From Aquitalea palustris (GTDB lineage: Bacteria; Pseudomonadota; Gammaproteobacteria; Burkholderiales; Chromobacteriaceae), in NCBI RefSeq assembly GCF_003693445.1, contig NZ_RFAR01000070.1:1-41664 (forward strand): DNA of 41,664 nt. Reading direction: 5' to 3'. The first letter of the stretch is position 1, and each line of letters starts with the position of its first letter. The notes under the pieces were generated by a model, which worked only from the letters and a program-made list of their open reading frames with translations, had not been told where the DNA came from and did not search any database. Both the position numbers and the translations under genes were made by a program. Positions 8,631-17,138 of this stretch are shown here, piece by piece.

Positions 8631-9221
8631 TTACAGGCTGATCAGCCGGGAAATGAAATCGTTGGCATAGCGCGGCGCATGCGGGGCCGGGGCATTCACC
8701 CCCAGCAGGGCGGCGAATTCGTGCACCGCAGTTTGCAGGCGCTGTTCCAGCTCCTCGGCCAGTTCGGCCTCGCCATTGGCATTGGCGCCGATTTGCGACT
8801 CCACCGCATACACGCCCTGATGGATGGCGCTGGCCTTGAGTGCCGCCAATACCGGCTTGATGGAGTAATCCACCGCCAGCAAATGGCCCGGGCTACCGCC
8901 GCTGACCAGTGGCAGCACCGGCTTGCCAGCCAGGCCACCTTCGGGAATCAGGTCCAGCAGCACCTTGAGCGCGCCGGCATAGGCGGCCTTGTATACCGGG
9001 GTGGCAATGATCAGGCCGCTGGCCGTGCTGACCCGTTGCTGGAAGTCCTGGATTTGCGGGTGAGAAAACTGGCCATGCAATAGGGCATCAGCCGGAAAAT
9101 CGTGAATGGACAGGGTTTGCAGCTCGATATCCAGTGCAGTCAGCGCGACACGGCTACGCTCGATCAGGCGCGCGGTGCGCGAGGTTTTACTGGGGCTGCC
9201 GAGAATGGCGAGAACGGTCAT
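8631..9221 (-). CDS. ssuE: NAD(P)H-dependent FMN reductase SsuE
   Basis: Flavodoxin-fold reductase of 196 residues that supplies FMNH2 to SsuD. The FMN phosphate loop is GSPSKTSRT (8-16), and the central segment is ATPVYKAAYAGALKVLLD, where the extra Tyr-containing turn is typical of SsuE-type reductases. It is followed by GLAGKPVLPLVSGGSPGH. It is the first gene of ssuEADCBF, the same order as described in Pseudomonas putida. The last 30 residues are variable and of no assigned role. Confidence 0.95.
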   Translation of the reverse strand: MTVLAILGSPSKTSRTARLIERSRVALTALDIELQTLSIHDFPADALLHGQFSHPQIQDFQQRVSTASGLIIATPVYKAAYAGALKVLLDLIPEGGLAGKPVLPLVSGGSPGHLLAVDYSIKPVLAALKASAIHQGVYAVESQIGANANGEAELAEELEQRLQTAVHEFAALLGVNAPAPHAPRYANDFISRLISL

Positions 9222-9275
9222 GGGTGGGTTTTCCGCAGTGCGTCATGTCAATGAGCAGCACCTTAGCAGAGCCCC

Positions 9276-9303
9276 GTTATATCCATAACCAACAATAATT
9301 GAA
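9276..9303 (-). promoter_or_regulatory. Candidate ssuE promoter
   Basis: On the minus strand, TTCAAT (9298-9303) and TATAAC (9276-9281) are 16 bp apart, about 55 bp before the ssuE ATG. The -35 is weak, as expected for a sulfur-starvation promoter needing an activator. No activator site was identified with certainty. Confidence 0.35.
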
Positions 9304-9339
9304 CTTGTTAGCAGTAAAAAAGCTAATGAAACAATGTGC

Positions 9340-9450
9340 TTAACTTAGTGCCAGTTGAGTATTTGGCGAGCGCGAGTGAGACAAGGCAAGAACAACCGAA
9401 AACCAGCGGGAAAGCCGAACTTACCAATCGTAAAGGTGCATGCTGCGAGC
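9340..9450. other. Intergenic segment of possible repeat origin
   Basis: Between ssuE and the downstream terminator lies about 110 bp of non-coding sequence around GGCGAGCGCGAGTGAGACAA. It is more GC-rich than the promoter region beside it and encodes no credible gene. It has the look of a dispersed intergenic repeat, but only one copy is in the window, so this is a guess. Confidence 0.2.
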
Positions 9451-9464
9451 CTTGGACATGCAAA

Positions 9465-9494
9465 AGCCCGTGCCGATGGTGTGCGGCACGGGCT
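9465..9494 (-). terminator. Rho-independent terminator of the 68-residue gene
   Basis: AGCCCGTGCCG pairs with CGGCACGGGCT around an 8-nt loop. On the minus strand the stem is followed by TTTG, 26 bp beyond the stop codon of the small gene at 9520. Confidence 0.85.
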
Positions 9495-9519
9495 GGCTGA
9501 TGGCAGCTGCAAGCCGGGC

Positions 9520-9726
9520 TCAAGCCTGGGCTTGGTCGTCCTGAGCGGCGTCGCTGGCGCTGTCGTCTTTCTTTTCCAGCATGTCTTCCAGTGCGCCCGC
9601 ACCCTTGAAACCGGCCACAGCGGCAATGCCCTTGGTCAGGAGGCCCGCATCGGGATCCAGCTTCTCAGCAGCTTCCACCGCAGCAATGGCACCAGCTACT
9701 TCACCCAGGGTATCCAGCAGTCCCAT
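9520..9726 (-). CDS. Small acidic hypothetical protein
   Basis: A 68-residue protein I do not recognise. Residues 8-45 are rich in Ala and Gly and could form an amphipathic or membrane-associated helix (GEVAGAIAAVEAAEKL, then GIAAVAGFKGAGALEDML). The last 20 residues are charged and disordered (EKKDDSASDAAQDDQAQA). There is no signal peptide. Support for a real gene is a GAAGGAGA ribosome site 5-7 bp before the ATG and a strong terminator behind. The frame is open to 9822 but those codons lack a ribosome site. It is transcribed alone, away from the divergent hydrolase gene. Confidence 0.7.
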   Translation of the reverse strand: MGLLDTLGEVAGAIAAVEAAEKLDPDAGLLTKGIAAVAGFKGAGALEDMLEKKDDSASDAAQDDQAQA

Positions 9727-9929
9727 GATTTCTCCTTCAAAGTCATTGAAATGAAAATTTATAATGCCAGAAGTCGATGACATGGCAAGCATGCTCGGTT
9801 CAAACGGCGCAACTGGCCACATTCACGAGACCAATCCGGCAACTACATCAGGCCACCAGGCAGTGGCCAGCCTGTCCAGAAAACCACGCTTGTCGCACAA
9901 TAGGCGGCCAAGCCACCCACGAGCCCAGC

Positions 9930-10706
9930 ATGCGCCATCATTTGTTGATCATCGACCCCCAGAACGATTTCTGTGACCTGCCCCAGTCTGCGCTACCCGT
10001 CAGCGGCGCCAATGCCGACCTGCAGCGGCTGGCGCAGTTGATCACCCGTCATGGCACGCAGCTGGACGGCATCACGGTGACGCTGGATAGCCATCATCGC
10101 TACGACATCGCCCATCCGGCCTTCTGGCGCGGCCCGCATGGCGAGCAGCCGCTGCACACGCCGATCAGCCTGGCAGATGTCGATAGCGGGCGCTGGTTGC
10201 CGGCCAATCCGGCACTGCTGGCTGAGGTCCGCGTTTATCTGCAGCAAAGCAGCCTGTATGTGTGGCCGCCACACTGCCTGGTCGGTAGTTGGGGCCATAA
10301 TATCCAGCAGGATCTGAACCAGGCATTGCAGCAGTGGGAATGCCAGCGGCTGCGGGTGATGCAGCTGCTGTTCAAGGGGCTGAACCCGCTGACCGAGCAC
10401 TTTTCCGCCTTTGAGGCCGATGTACCGCGTGCCGACGACCCCGCCACCTGCTTCGACCACCAGCAGCTGGCCGCACTGCTGGCAGCAGACCGGGTGCTGG
10501 TGGGTGGCGAGGCTCTGTCCCACTGCGTGGCCAGCTCGGTGCGCAGCCTGCTGCGCCATCTGGGGCCAGACTTCGCCCGCAAGCTGGTGCTGCTGGAAGA
10601 CTGTAGTAGCCCGGTACCAGGATTCGAAAAACAGGCGGAGGACTTTGTCGCCGAAATCCGCCAGCTGGGCGCGCACATTCTCCCCAGCACCGCCCTCTTC
10701 GCCTAA
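9930..10706 (+). CDS. Nicotinamidase-like cysteine hydrolase
   Basis: Cysteine hydrolase of 258 residues in the isochorismatase/nicotinamidase superfamily. The catalytic triad is visible as Asp9 (DPQNDF), Lys149 (LLFKGLNP) and Cys199 (EALSHCVASS). A metal-binding set like that of nicotinamidases is also present: Asp53 and His55 in TLDSHHRYD, with WPPHCLVGSWG (112-122) matching the nicotinamidase WP-HC--G motif. Deamidation of nicotinamide to nicotinate is therefore the best guess, but an acylhydrolase for another amide is possible. I chose the ATG giving MRHHLLIIDPQNDF since the fold starts there; upstream codons look non-coding. It stands alone, with a shared terminator behind. Confidence 0.85.
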   Translation: MRHHLLIIDPQNDFCDLPQSALPVSGANADLQRLAQLITRHGTQLDGITVTLDSHHRYDIAHPAFWRGPHGEQPLHTPISLADVDSGRWLPANPALLAEVRVYLQQSSLYVWPPHCLVGSWGHNIQQDLNQALQQWECQRLRVMQLLFKGLNPLTEHFSAFEADVPRADDPATCFDHQQLAALLAADRVLVGGEALSHCVASSVRSLLRHLGPDFARKLVLLEDCSSPVPGFEKQAEDFVAEIRQLGAHILPSTALFA

Positions 10707-10785
10707 AACACCCGCGGCTGCGTTACGCCGCCCTGCGCCAGCAATACTGCGCTCCGGTTCGCTGCTCTAAACGGCGGGCCAGCAA

Positions 10786-10813
10786 AAAGGGCGTGCCCGC
10801 CGGCACGCCCTTT
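10786..10813. terminator. Bidirectional terminator between convergent genes
   Basis: AAAGGGCGTGCC and GGCACGCCCTTT pair around a 4-nt loop between the nicotinamidase-like gene (plus) and the permease (minus). A/T runs flank both sides, so it can serve both genes. Confidence 0.85.
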
Positions 10814-10851
10814 GCACATTAACCGCGTGCCGTTGCACGCCGGCGCATCAC

Positions 10852-12249
10852 TCAGTCACGCTCCACCGCAGCCAGTGCCGGCTGGTGGTGGCGACCCAGA
10901 TTGAACATCTTGTACACCACCGACACGGCCAGCAGCAGGCCACTGCCGACAAACAGCGATACGCGGGTATCCGGATTCACCAGCATGCCGAACAGCACGC
11001 ACACCAGGAAGGCAATGGTCAGCCAGTTGGTGAAGGGGAACAGGATGGACTTGAAGGGATGCGCCGCCATCTTGTCGCTGTGCGCCAGACGGAAACGGGC
11101 CTGACACACCAGCACCACAAACCACGGCACCATGCCCGGTAACACGCTGGCGCTGTAGACATACACGAATACGCGCTCCGGATTCGGGATGATGTAGTTG
11201 AGCGCCGAACCCAGGCCGATGCAGGCAATGGTCACCCAGATGGCGTTGACCGGCACACCACCCTTGGACACCTTGGCCAGGAAGGACGGCAGCTGCTTGT
11301 TCTGCGCCAGGGTATACAGCATGCGGCCACAGCTGTAGATGCCGCTATTGCAGCCGGACAGCGCGGCGGTCAGCACCACGAAGTTGATGACACCCGCGGC
11401 AGCGGCAATGCCCACCTTGGCAAAGGTCAGCACGAAGGGGCTGCCACTGCTGCCGATCTGGTTCCACGGATAAATGGCCACGATGACGAAGATGGCACCC
11501 ACATAGAAAATCAGGATGCGCCAGATGATGTTGTTGATGGCGCGCTTGAGCGTGACTTGCGGGTTCTTGGCCTCACCGGCGGTAATGCCCACCAGCTCCA
11601 CCCCCTGGTACGCCGCCACTACCAGGCACAGTGCAAACAGGAAGCCCTGCCAGCCACCGGCAAAGAAACCACTATGCGCGGTGAGGTTGGCAAAACCGAT
11701 GGCCGGCATATCGGCACCACCCACCAGAATCAGCTTCAGCCCCACCAGAATCATTACCACGATGGTGGAAATCTTGATCAGGCCGAACCAGAACTCGAAC
11801 TCGCCATACAGGCGTACCGCCAGCAGATTGGACGCAGCCAGGATGCCGACAAAGGCAATGGCCGGCACCCACTGTGGCACGGTGGGGAACCAGTACTGCA
11901 CATAAACCCCGGCGGCGGTAATCTCGGAAATACCCACCGCTATCCACATCAGCCAGTAAGCCCAGGCTGTCAGATAACCCCAGTAGGGGCTGAGATATTT
12001 ATAGGCGTAATAAGCAAACGAGCCGGCTACCGGTTCGGTATGCAGCATCTCGCCCATGGTGCGCATGATGAAGAAGATAAATACGCCGGCAATGGCATAA
12101 GCCAGCAATACCGAAGGCCCCGTCCATTTAAGCGTGCTGGCGGAGCCCATGAATAGCCCGACACCGATGGTACCGCCCAGGGCGATCAGCTCGATGTGCC
12201 GTGCCTCAAGCCCGCGCTGCAGCTTTTTGTCACCTTGATTTTCTGACAC
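10852..12249 (-). CDS. yifK: YifK-type amino acid permease (APC/AAT family)
   Basis: Inner-membrane amino acid:proton symporter of 465 residues with about 12 hydrophobic segments. The N-terminus [20 protein letters not shown] and the segments [36 protein letters not shown] and [19 protein letters not shown] are very close to what I remember of E. coli YifK, reported as a threonine/serine transporter (ThrP). The relatives ProY and CycA are less similar. The start codon is GTG (12247-12249); aligning with the YifK N-terminus supports it, although the ribosome site is weak. It stands alone, with a promoter about 35-65 bp upstream and a terminator behind. Substrate is inferred from similarity only. 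Confidence 0.88.
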   Translation of the reverse strand: MSENQGDKKLQRGLEARHIELIALGGTIGVGLFMGSASTLKWTGPSVLLAYAIAGVFIFFIMRTMGEMLHTEPVAGSFAYYAYKYLSPYWGYLTAWAYWLMWIAVGISEITAAGVYVQYWFPTVPQWVPAIAFVGILAASNLLAVRLYGEFEFWFGLIKISTIVVMILVGLKLILVGGADMPAIGFANLTAHSGFFAGGWQGFLFALCLVVAAYQGVELVGITAGEAKNPQVTLKRAINNIIWRILIFYVGAIFVIVAIYPWNQIGSSGSPFVLTFAKVGIAAAAGVINFVVLTAALSGCNSGIYSCGRMLYTLAQNKQLPSFLAKVSKGGVPVNAIWVTIACIGLGSALNYIIPNPERVFVYVYSASVLPGMVPWFVVLVCQARFRLAHSDKMAAHPFKSILFPFTNWLTIAFLVCVLFGMLVNPDTRVSLFVGSGLLLAVSVVYKMFNLGRHHQPALAAVERD

Positions 12250-12284
12250 GATGTTTTCCCGTTGGTTTCACATATTTATTAGCG

Positions 12285-12314
12285 ACTATCAAAGCCACGA
12301 CAATATTCTGTCAA
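12285..12314 (-). promoter_or_regulatory. Candidate promoter of the yifK-like gene
   Basis: On the minus strand, a consensus -35 TTGACA (12309-12314) is followed after 18 bp by GATAGT (12285-12290), 35 bp before the GTG start. Confidence 0.5.
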
Positions 12315-12422
12315 GCAGCACGCTGATAATCTTTGATCTGACAACGGGTGAATGCTAACCAGTTCATATATTCGGCGCAACGCGGTTTTTATGGCCATTC
12401 GCATAGAAAAGCATTAATTCGA

Positions 12423-12472
12423 AAATCCGAACGCCGATATGTTTATTTATCCGGAAATCCGAATAAATATAT
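12423..12472. repeat. Phased direct repeats and an inverted repeat
   Basis: AAATCCGAA occurs at 12423-12431 and again at 12455-12463, 32 bp apart or about three helical turns. The second copy lies in the loop of an 11-bp inverted repeat, ATATGTTTATT (12437-12447) with AATAAATATAT (12462-12472), one mismatch. This looks like an operator cluster for one of the two divergent genes. No protein can be named. Confidence 0.45.
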
Positions 12473-12791
12473 CAATCCAGAAATAAAATAATCACCATAT
12501 TTAAAACAATTGCGCTTATTCCACTGATATTCACGCAGCCTTGGCTGGCAACCATTCCGGCCAGCAGCGAAGCATCTGCCCGGCAAGCACAGCGCCTCCT
12601 GCCCGGCGACCGACAGCCCCGGCCACACCCCGCAGTCCCGCTAGTGACACCCCCTATTCTTGCCCATTACTACAAAACCACTCTGCCAACAGCGGAATTA
12701 ATCAACCAACTCATGCCCAATTCAATACTTTCAATACTCATTTTCGTTACCCATAATGACTATTCAGTCGCCATATACGGCATAGCGGGGC

Positions 12792-14579
12792 ATGGGCATG
12801 GAAAAACTGATCGCGGACTTGCTGGCAACCTCCCCCATCGGCATTGCAGTACTGGATAGCCAGCTGCGCTATGTCCACATCAATCACCAGCTGGCCGACT
12901 CCAACGGACTGAGCCCGGAGGCCCATATCGGCCGCACCCCGCGCGATGTTTTGCCCGAGGCCGGCCCCGGTCTGGAAGACATCATGCACCAGGTGATGAC
13001 CAGCGGCCTGGCCGAATGCAATTTTGAAGCCAGTGCCGAAATCCCGCCGGGGTCTGGCTGCATCACCTACTGGAATGCCAGCTACCACCCGCGCTTTGAC
13101 AAGCAAGGCGAGCCTTGCGGCATCATTGCCATGGTGGAAGACATTTCGCTGAAAAAACGGGCAGAGCTGGCCATCCGTGTCAGTAACGAACGCATCCGCA
13201 AGGTACTGGATGCCCTGTTCACCTTTGTCGGGGTGCTCAGCCGCGAGGGGGTGCTGCTGGAAGCCAACCGCGCACCGCTGGAACAGGCGGGGCTGGAACT
13301 GGCCGAAGTCCAGGGCAAGCTGTTCTGGGAATGTTACTGGTGGGACCACGATCCACTGGTGCAAAGCGAGCTGCAACAGGCCATCGCCCGCGCCGCCAGC
13401 GGTGAAACCGTGCGCTACGACGTGGTGGTGCGCATGAAGAACGACAGCCGCATGATCATCGATTTCATGCTGCGTCCCCTGCACGATGAAGATGGGACCA
13501 TCAGCAACCTGATTGCCTCCGGCATCGACATCACGGACCGCAAGCAAAACGAACTGGCCTTGCAAATCAGTGAAACCTATTTCCGGGAAGTAGTGGAATC
13601 CACCCCGGACGGGCTGATGATGGTGGACCAGCACGGCATCATCCGCCTGATCAACACCCGCATGGAGCAGCTGTTCGGTTACAGCCGGCGCGAACTGGTG
13701 GGCGAAAAACTGTCCAGCCTGCTGCCCGATCACTTTCGCTCCACCCACGACAGCTATGTCACGCAGTTTTTCACCGCCCCATCGGCCCGCGGCATGGCCA
13801 ACCGCAAGCCGCTGTTTGCCCAGCGGCGCGATGGCTCGCAGTTTCCCTGTGAAATCGGCCTCAACCCGATGCAGGTGGGCGAGGAAGTGCTGACGCTGGC
13901 CTGCATTTCCGATGTATCCGAGCGCTACTATGCCAAGCTGGAACTGGAAAAGGCGCTGCAGGAAAAAACCGTGCTGCTAGGCGAGGTGCATCACCGGGTA
14001 AAAAACAATCTGCAGGTGATCTCCAGCCTGCTCAGCCTGCAATCTCGCAATGCCACAGCCGAGGTCAACAAGGCCTTGCTGGACAGCCAGAACCATGTGC
14101 GCTCGATGGCGCTGATCCACCAGTTGCTGTACGAACGCAATGATTTCTCGCGCATCCCGATGTCGGTGTATGTCGAGCGGCTGATCCATCTGCTGCGCGA
14201 TGTCAGCACCGGCTATGGCAACCATATCGCCTTCAGCTTTCAGCGTGCGGGAGAAGAGGCCTATCTGGAATTGCAAAACAGCATTCCCTTCGGGCTGATC
14301 CTCAACGAAATCGTGGTCAATGCCTGCAAGCATGCCTTCCGCCCCGGCCGTCCCGGCAAGGTGGCCATACACATGCACAGCGCCGCCAGCGTGGTGCTGG
14401 AGATACGCGACGATGGCCAGGGCTGCCCGCCCGGCGTGTCGCTGGGGCATGCCAGCACGCTGGGCTTTCAGCTATTGCCCATGCTCAGCGAGCAGCTCAA
14501 GGCAACACTGACCCTGGAAACCGCACCGGATCAAGGCTGCTGTTTCACCCTGACCATTCCAGACCTCATCCGGGAGTAA
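12792..14579 (+). CDS. Soluble PAS-PAS-PAS sensor histidine kinase (HisKA_2 family)
   Basis: Cytoplasmic sensor kinase of 595 residues with no membrane segment. Three PAS domains occupy about 1-125, 130-255 and 260-385. The phosphoacceptor helix reads LLGEVHHRVKNNLQVISSLL with His400, the hallmark of HisKA_2 kinases such as PdtaS. The HATPase domain follows (about 470-595) with NEIVVNACKHAF (N box) and DDGQG (G1). The stop codon is 2 bp before the ATG of the response regulator, so the pair is translationally coupled and should be cognate. The signal is unknown; a PAS-bound ligand such as haem or flavin cannot be excluded. The start is MGMEK or MEK two codons later; neither has a strong ribosome site. 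Confidence 0.9.
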   Translation: MGMEKLIADLLATSPIGIAVLDSQLRYVHINHQLADSNGLSPEAHIGRTPRDVLPEAGPGLEDIMHQVMTSGLAECNFEASAEIPPGSGCITYWNASYHPRFDKQGEPCGIIAMVEDISLKKRAELAIRVSNERIRKVLDALFTFVGVLSREGVLLEANRAPLEQAGLELAEVQGKLFWECYWWDHDPLVQSELQQAIARAASGETVRYDVVVRMKNDSRMIIDFMLRPLHDEDGTISNLIASGIDITDRKQNELALQISETYFREVVESTPDGLMMVDQHGIIRLINTRMEQLFGYSRRELVGEKLSSLLPDHFRSTHDSYVTQFFTAPSARGMANRKPLFAQRRDGSQFPCEIGLNPMQVGEEVLTLACISDVSERYYAKLELEKALQEKTVLLGEVHHRVKNNLQVISSLLSLQSRNATAEVNKALLDSQNHVRSMALIHQLLYERNDFSRIPMSVYVERLIHLLRDVSTGYGNHIAFSFQRAGEEAYLELQNSIPFGLILNEIVVNACKHAFRPGRPGKVAIHMHSAASVVLEIRDDGQGCPPGVSLGHASTLGFQLLPMLSEQLKATLTLETAPDQGCCFTLTIPDLIRE

Positions 14580-14581
14580 GC

Positions 14582-17053
14582 ATGGCCCACCGCATCCAGA
14601 TCGTAGAAGATGAGCGCATCGTGGCGCTGGATCTGAAAATCGCCTTGCAAAGCCTGGGCTTTGAGGTTGTCGCCAACTGCGCCTCCGGCGAGGAAGCCAT
14701 CCGCAGTGCGGGCAAACTGCGCCCCGACCTCATCCTGATGGATATCCACCTGGAGGGCGGCATGTCCGGCACGGAGGCCGCGCTGCACATCCGCCAGCAA
14801 CTGGACATTCCCGTGGTGTACCTGACCGCCTTTGCCGAAGAGAACATCCTGCAGCAGGCGGAAAAAAGTGCGCCTTACGGCTATCTGCTCAAACCCTTCG
14901 AACTACGCGAACTCAACGCCACCATCCGCATGGCACTGGCCTGCCGCACCGCCGAACTCGAAGTGCACAAACAGCAAAAACTGCTGATGCTGGCGGTGGA
15001 AACTGCCCAGCTGGGTATCTGGGAATGGGATCAACAGCAATCGCTGTTTACCGGCCAGGGCTACTTCGGCAAGATCACCGGCCTGGCCATGGAGCAGCGC
15101 CAGGAAGCCACGCCGCCGTTTATGCGGCTACTGGAGCTTGCCGACCAGAGCCGACTGAACCAGTTACTGAAGGACCGCGGCCGGGTGGACATGATCACCA
15201 CCATCACCCCGGACGATGGCGAAGCGGTCTGGGTGGAGATGTCGGTACAGGAGTACGAGCCGCAATGGCAGGAAAGCGCCAAGCAGATCGGCGTGCTGCG
15301 CGACATCAGCGAACGCATCAAGTCCGAACAGCTGCTGCAGCAAGCCGGCGCGGTATTCCAGTCCACGGCCGAGGGGATTGTGGTGATCGATGCCGAGCGG
15401 CTGGTGAAATCGGCCAATCCGGCCTTTTTGCGCATGACCGGTTTTTCCCTGCTGGAAATACTGGGACAGGACATCGACGAACTGCTGCATGTCAAAAAGC
15501 ACACGCCGGACTTTTACCACAGCATCAGCCAGATGAAAGAAGTGGGATGGCATGGCGAAGTGATGTGCCAGCGCAAGAACGGCGAGCAATTCCCCGCCTG
15601 GGAACACATCTGCCTGGTGTCGTACGACAATGAATTCCCCTCGCACTACATCATTGGCTGCACCGATGTCAGCTCCATCAAGAAAGCCGAAATCGAACTC
15701 AACCGCATGGCCTTTCATGATGCACTGACCGAACTGGGCAATCGCTACCTGCTGAACGAACAACTGGCCATCGAACTGCAGCGGGCAGAAATGAATGGCA
15801 GCCGTATGGGACTGCTATTCATCGACCTGGACGGCTTCAAGCTGATCAACGACGGGCTGGGACACGCCACCGGCGACCAGTTGCTGAAAGTGGTGGCACA
15901 ACGCATTCGTGAAACCATACGCCGCTCGGATATCCCGGTGCGCTTTGGTGGCGACGAATTTTTCATCATCTGCCCGCATAGCAGCGAGGAAGACTGCACG
16001 GCGATTGCCGGGCGCCTGCTGGAAAAGCTGGAACAGCCGATGCAAGCACGGGATGAAACCATCGTGGTGACCTGCAGCATCGGCATTGCCATGTACCCGC
16101 AGCATGGCCGCACCGCGGAAAAACTGCTCAGCGCCGCCGACAGCGCCATGTACGAGGCGAAGGAATCCGGCAAACGGCGCTATTGCACCTTTGATGAATC
16201 CATGGCGGAAAAAGTGCACGAACGGCTGCGGCTGGAACAGCGGCTGCGCCAGGCCGTCAAGGAACAGCACTTTACCCTGCACTACCAGCCGCTGATCCGG
16301 GTGGAGGACAGCGTGCTGATCGGCTTCGAAGCCCTGCTGCGCTGGCGGGATGGCGAGCAGGACATCCCACCCGCGATATTCATTCCGGTGGCCGAAGAAT
16401 GCGGACTGATCCAGGAAATAGGCAGCTGGGTGCTGGAGCAGGCCTGCATCGAAGCACAGCGCTGGAACACCAGCTTCCATTACCCGCTCAAGGTGGCGGT
16501 CAATGTATCAGTCATGCAGTTCGTCGAAGCAGATTTCCGCCAGCGCGTGGCAGCCGTGCTGCAAAACTCCGGCCTGCCACCACACCTGCTGGAACTGGAA
16601 ATCACCGAAAGCGTGCTGCAATCACTGGAGGACAGCAAACGTATCCTGAAAGAACTGAAAGCCGTGGGCGTGTCCGTGGCCATTGACGATTTCGGCACAG
16701 GCTACTCGTCCATGGCCGTGCTGAAAGACCTGGCAGTAGACCGGCTGAAAATAGACCGCTCCTTCATCTGCAATACACCGGCACTCAGCCAGGACTCTGC
16801 CGTGTGCAAGGCCATCATCATGCTGGCCAAAAGCCTGATGCTTGGCATCACCGCCGAAGGGGTGGAACAAATCGAACAAGTGGCCTTTCTGCGGGAAAAC
16901 GGCTGCGATACCTTTCAGGGCTACTTCTACGCCCGTCCGCTGGATGCAGCCGCACTGGAACATTACCTGCAGCAGTATTTTTCCACCCAAGGCAGCATTA
17001 CCGCCCCTCACAAGACAGTGACAACGCCCCGCAACAAGACCAAACCGATATAG
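14582..17053 (+). CDS. Response regulator with PAS, GGDEF and EAL domains
   Basis: Cytoplasmic c-di-GMP enzyme of 823 residues. A receiver domain (1-120) has Asp54, Thr82 and Lys104 intact and resembles PdtaR-type receivers. Two PAS domains lie at about 130-255 and 260-380. The GGDEF domain keeps GGDEF (456-460) and an I-site RRSD (447-450), so cyclase activity with product inhibition is possible. The EAL domain keeps EALLRW (583-588), LEITES, DDFGTGYSS (702-710), LKIDRSF and AEGVE, so phosphodiesterase activity is possible too. Phosphorylation by the upstream kinase probably sets the balance, but which activity dominates cannot be read. The gene is convergent with the T6SS minus-strand operon. 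Confidence 0.93.
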   Translation: MAHRIQIVEDERIVALDLKIALQSLGFEVVANCASGEEAIRSAGKLRPDLILMDIHLEGGMSGTEAALHIRQQLDIPVVYLTAFAEENILQQAEKSAPYGYLLKPFELRELNATIRMALACRTAELEVHKQQKLLMLAVETAQLGIWEWDQQQSLFTGQGYFGKITGLAMEQRQEATPPFMRLLELADQSRLNQLLKDRGRVDMITTITPDDGEAVWVEMSVQEYEPQWQESAKQIGVLRDISERIKSEQLLQQAGAVFQSTAEGIVVIDAERLVKSANPAFLRMTGFSLLEILGQDIDELLHVKKHTPDFYHSISQMKEVGWHGEVMCQRKNGEQFPAWEHICLVSYDNEFPSHYIIGCTDVSSIKKAEIELNRMAFHDALTELGNRYLLNEQLAIELQRAEMNGSRMGLLFIDLDGFKLINDGLGHATGDQLLKVVAQRIRETIRRSDIPVRFGGDEFFIICPHSSEEDCTAIAGRLLEKLEQPMQARDETIVVTCSIGIAMYPQHGRTAEKLLSAADSAMYEAKESGKRRYCTFDESMAEKVHERLRLEQRLRQAVKEQHFTLHYQPLIRVEDSVLIGFEALLRWRDGEQDIPPAIFIPVAEECGLIQEIGSWVLEQACIEAQRWNTSFHYPLKVAVNVSVMQFVEADFRQRVAAVLQNSGLPPHLLELEITESVLQSLEDSKRILKELKAVGVSVAIDDFGTGYSSMAVLKDLAVDRLKIDRSFICNTPALSQDSAVCKAIIMLAKSLMLGITAEGVEQIEQVAFLRENGCDTFQGYFYARPLDAAALEHYLQQYFSTQGSITAPHKTVTTPRNKTKPI

Positions 17054-17056
17054 CAC

Positions 17057-17072
17057 GCTGCCCGTTGGCAGC
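17057..17072. other. Small hairpin between convergent genes
   Basis: GCTGCC and GGCAGC pair around CGTT, 4 bp after the response regulator stop codon. No U tract follows, so it is at best a weak terminator. Confidence 0.3.
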
Positions 17073-17138
17073 CAGCAGCTCACAGGCAAGCAGCGATGCC
17101 GCGCTCAAGCGAGCTGGCAGCAAGGCTGGCGGTTCCGA

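Larger units (their letters stand above)
12250..12791. other. AT-rich divergent intergenic region
   Basis: A 542-bp gap between the permease (minus) and the histidine kinase (plus). It contains no credible gene. Its centre (about 12410-12500) is AT-rich and holds a pair of direct repeats and an inverted repeat listed separately. Beyond about 12530 the sequence is mixed in composition and I see no clear plus-strand promoter. Confidence 0.5.

Noticed and set aside
9330-9355. Sigma-54-like element upstream of ssuE (TGGCAC...AAGCA on the minus strand)
   Set aside because: The GG and GC elements are 11 rather than 10 bases apart and the -12 box is not TTGC.
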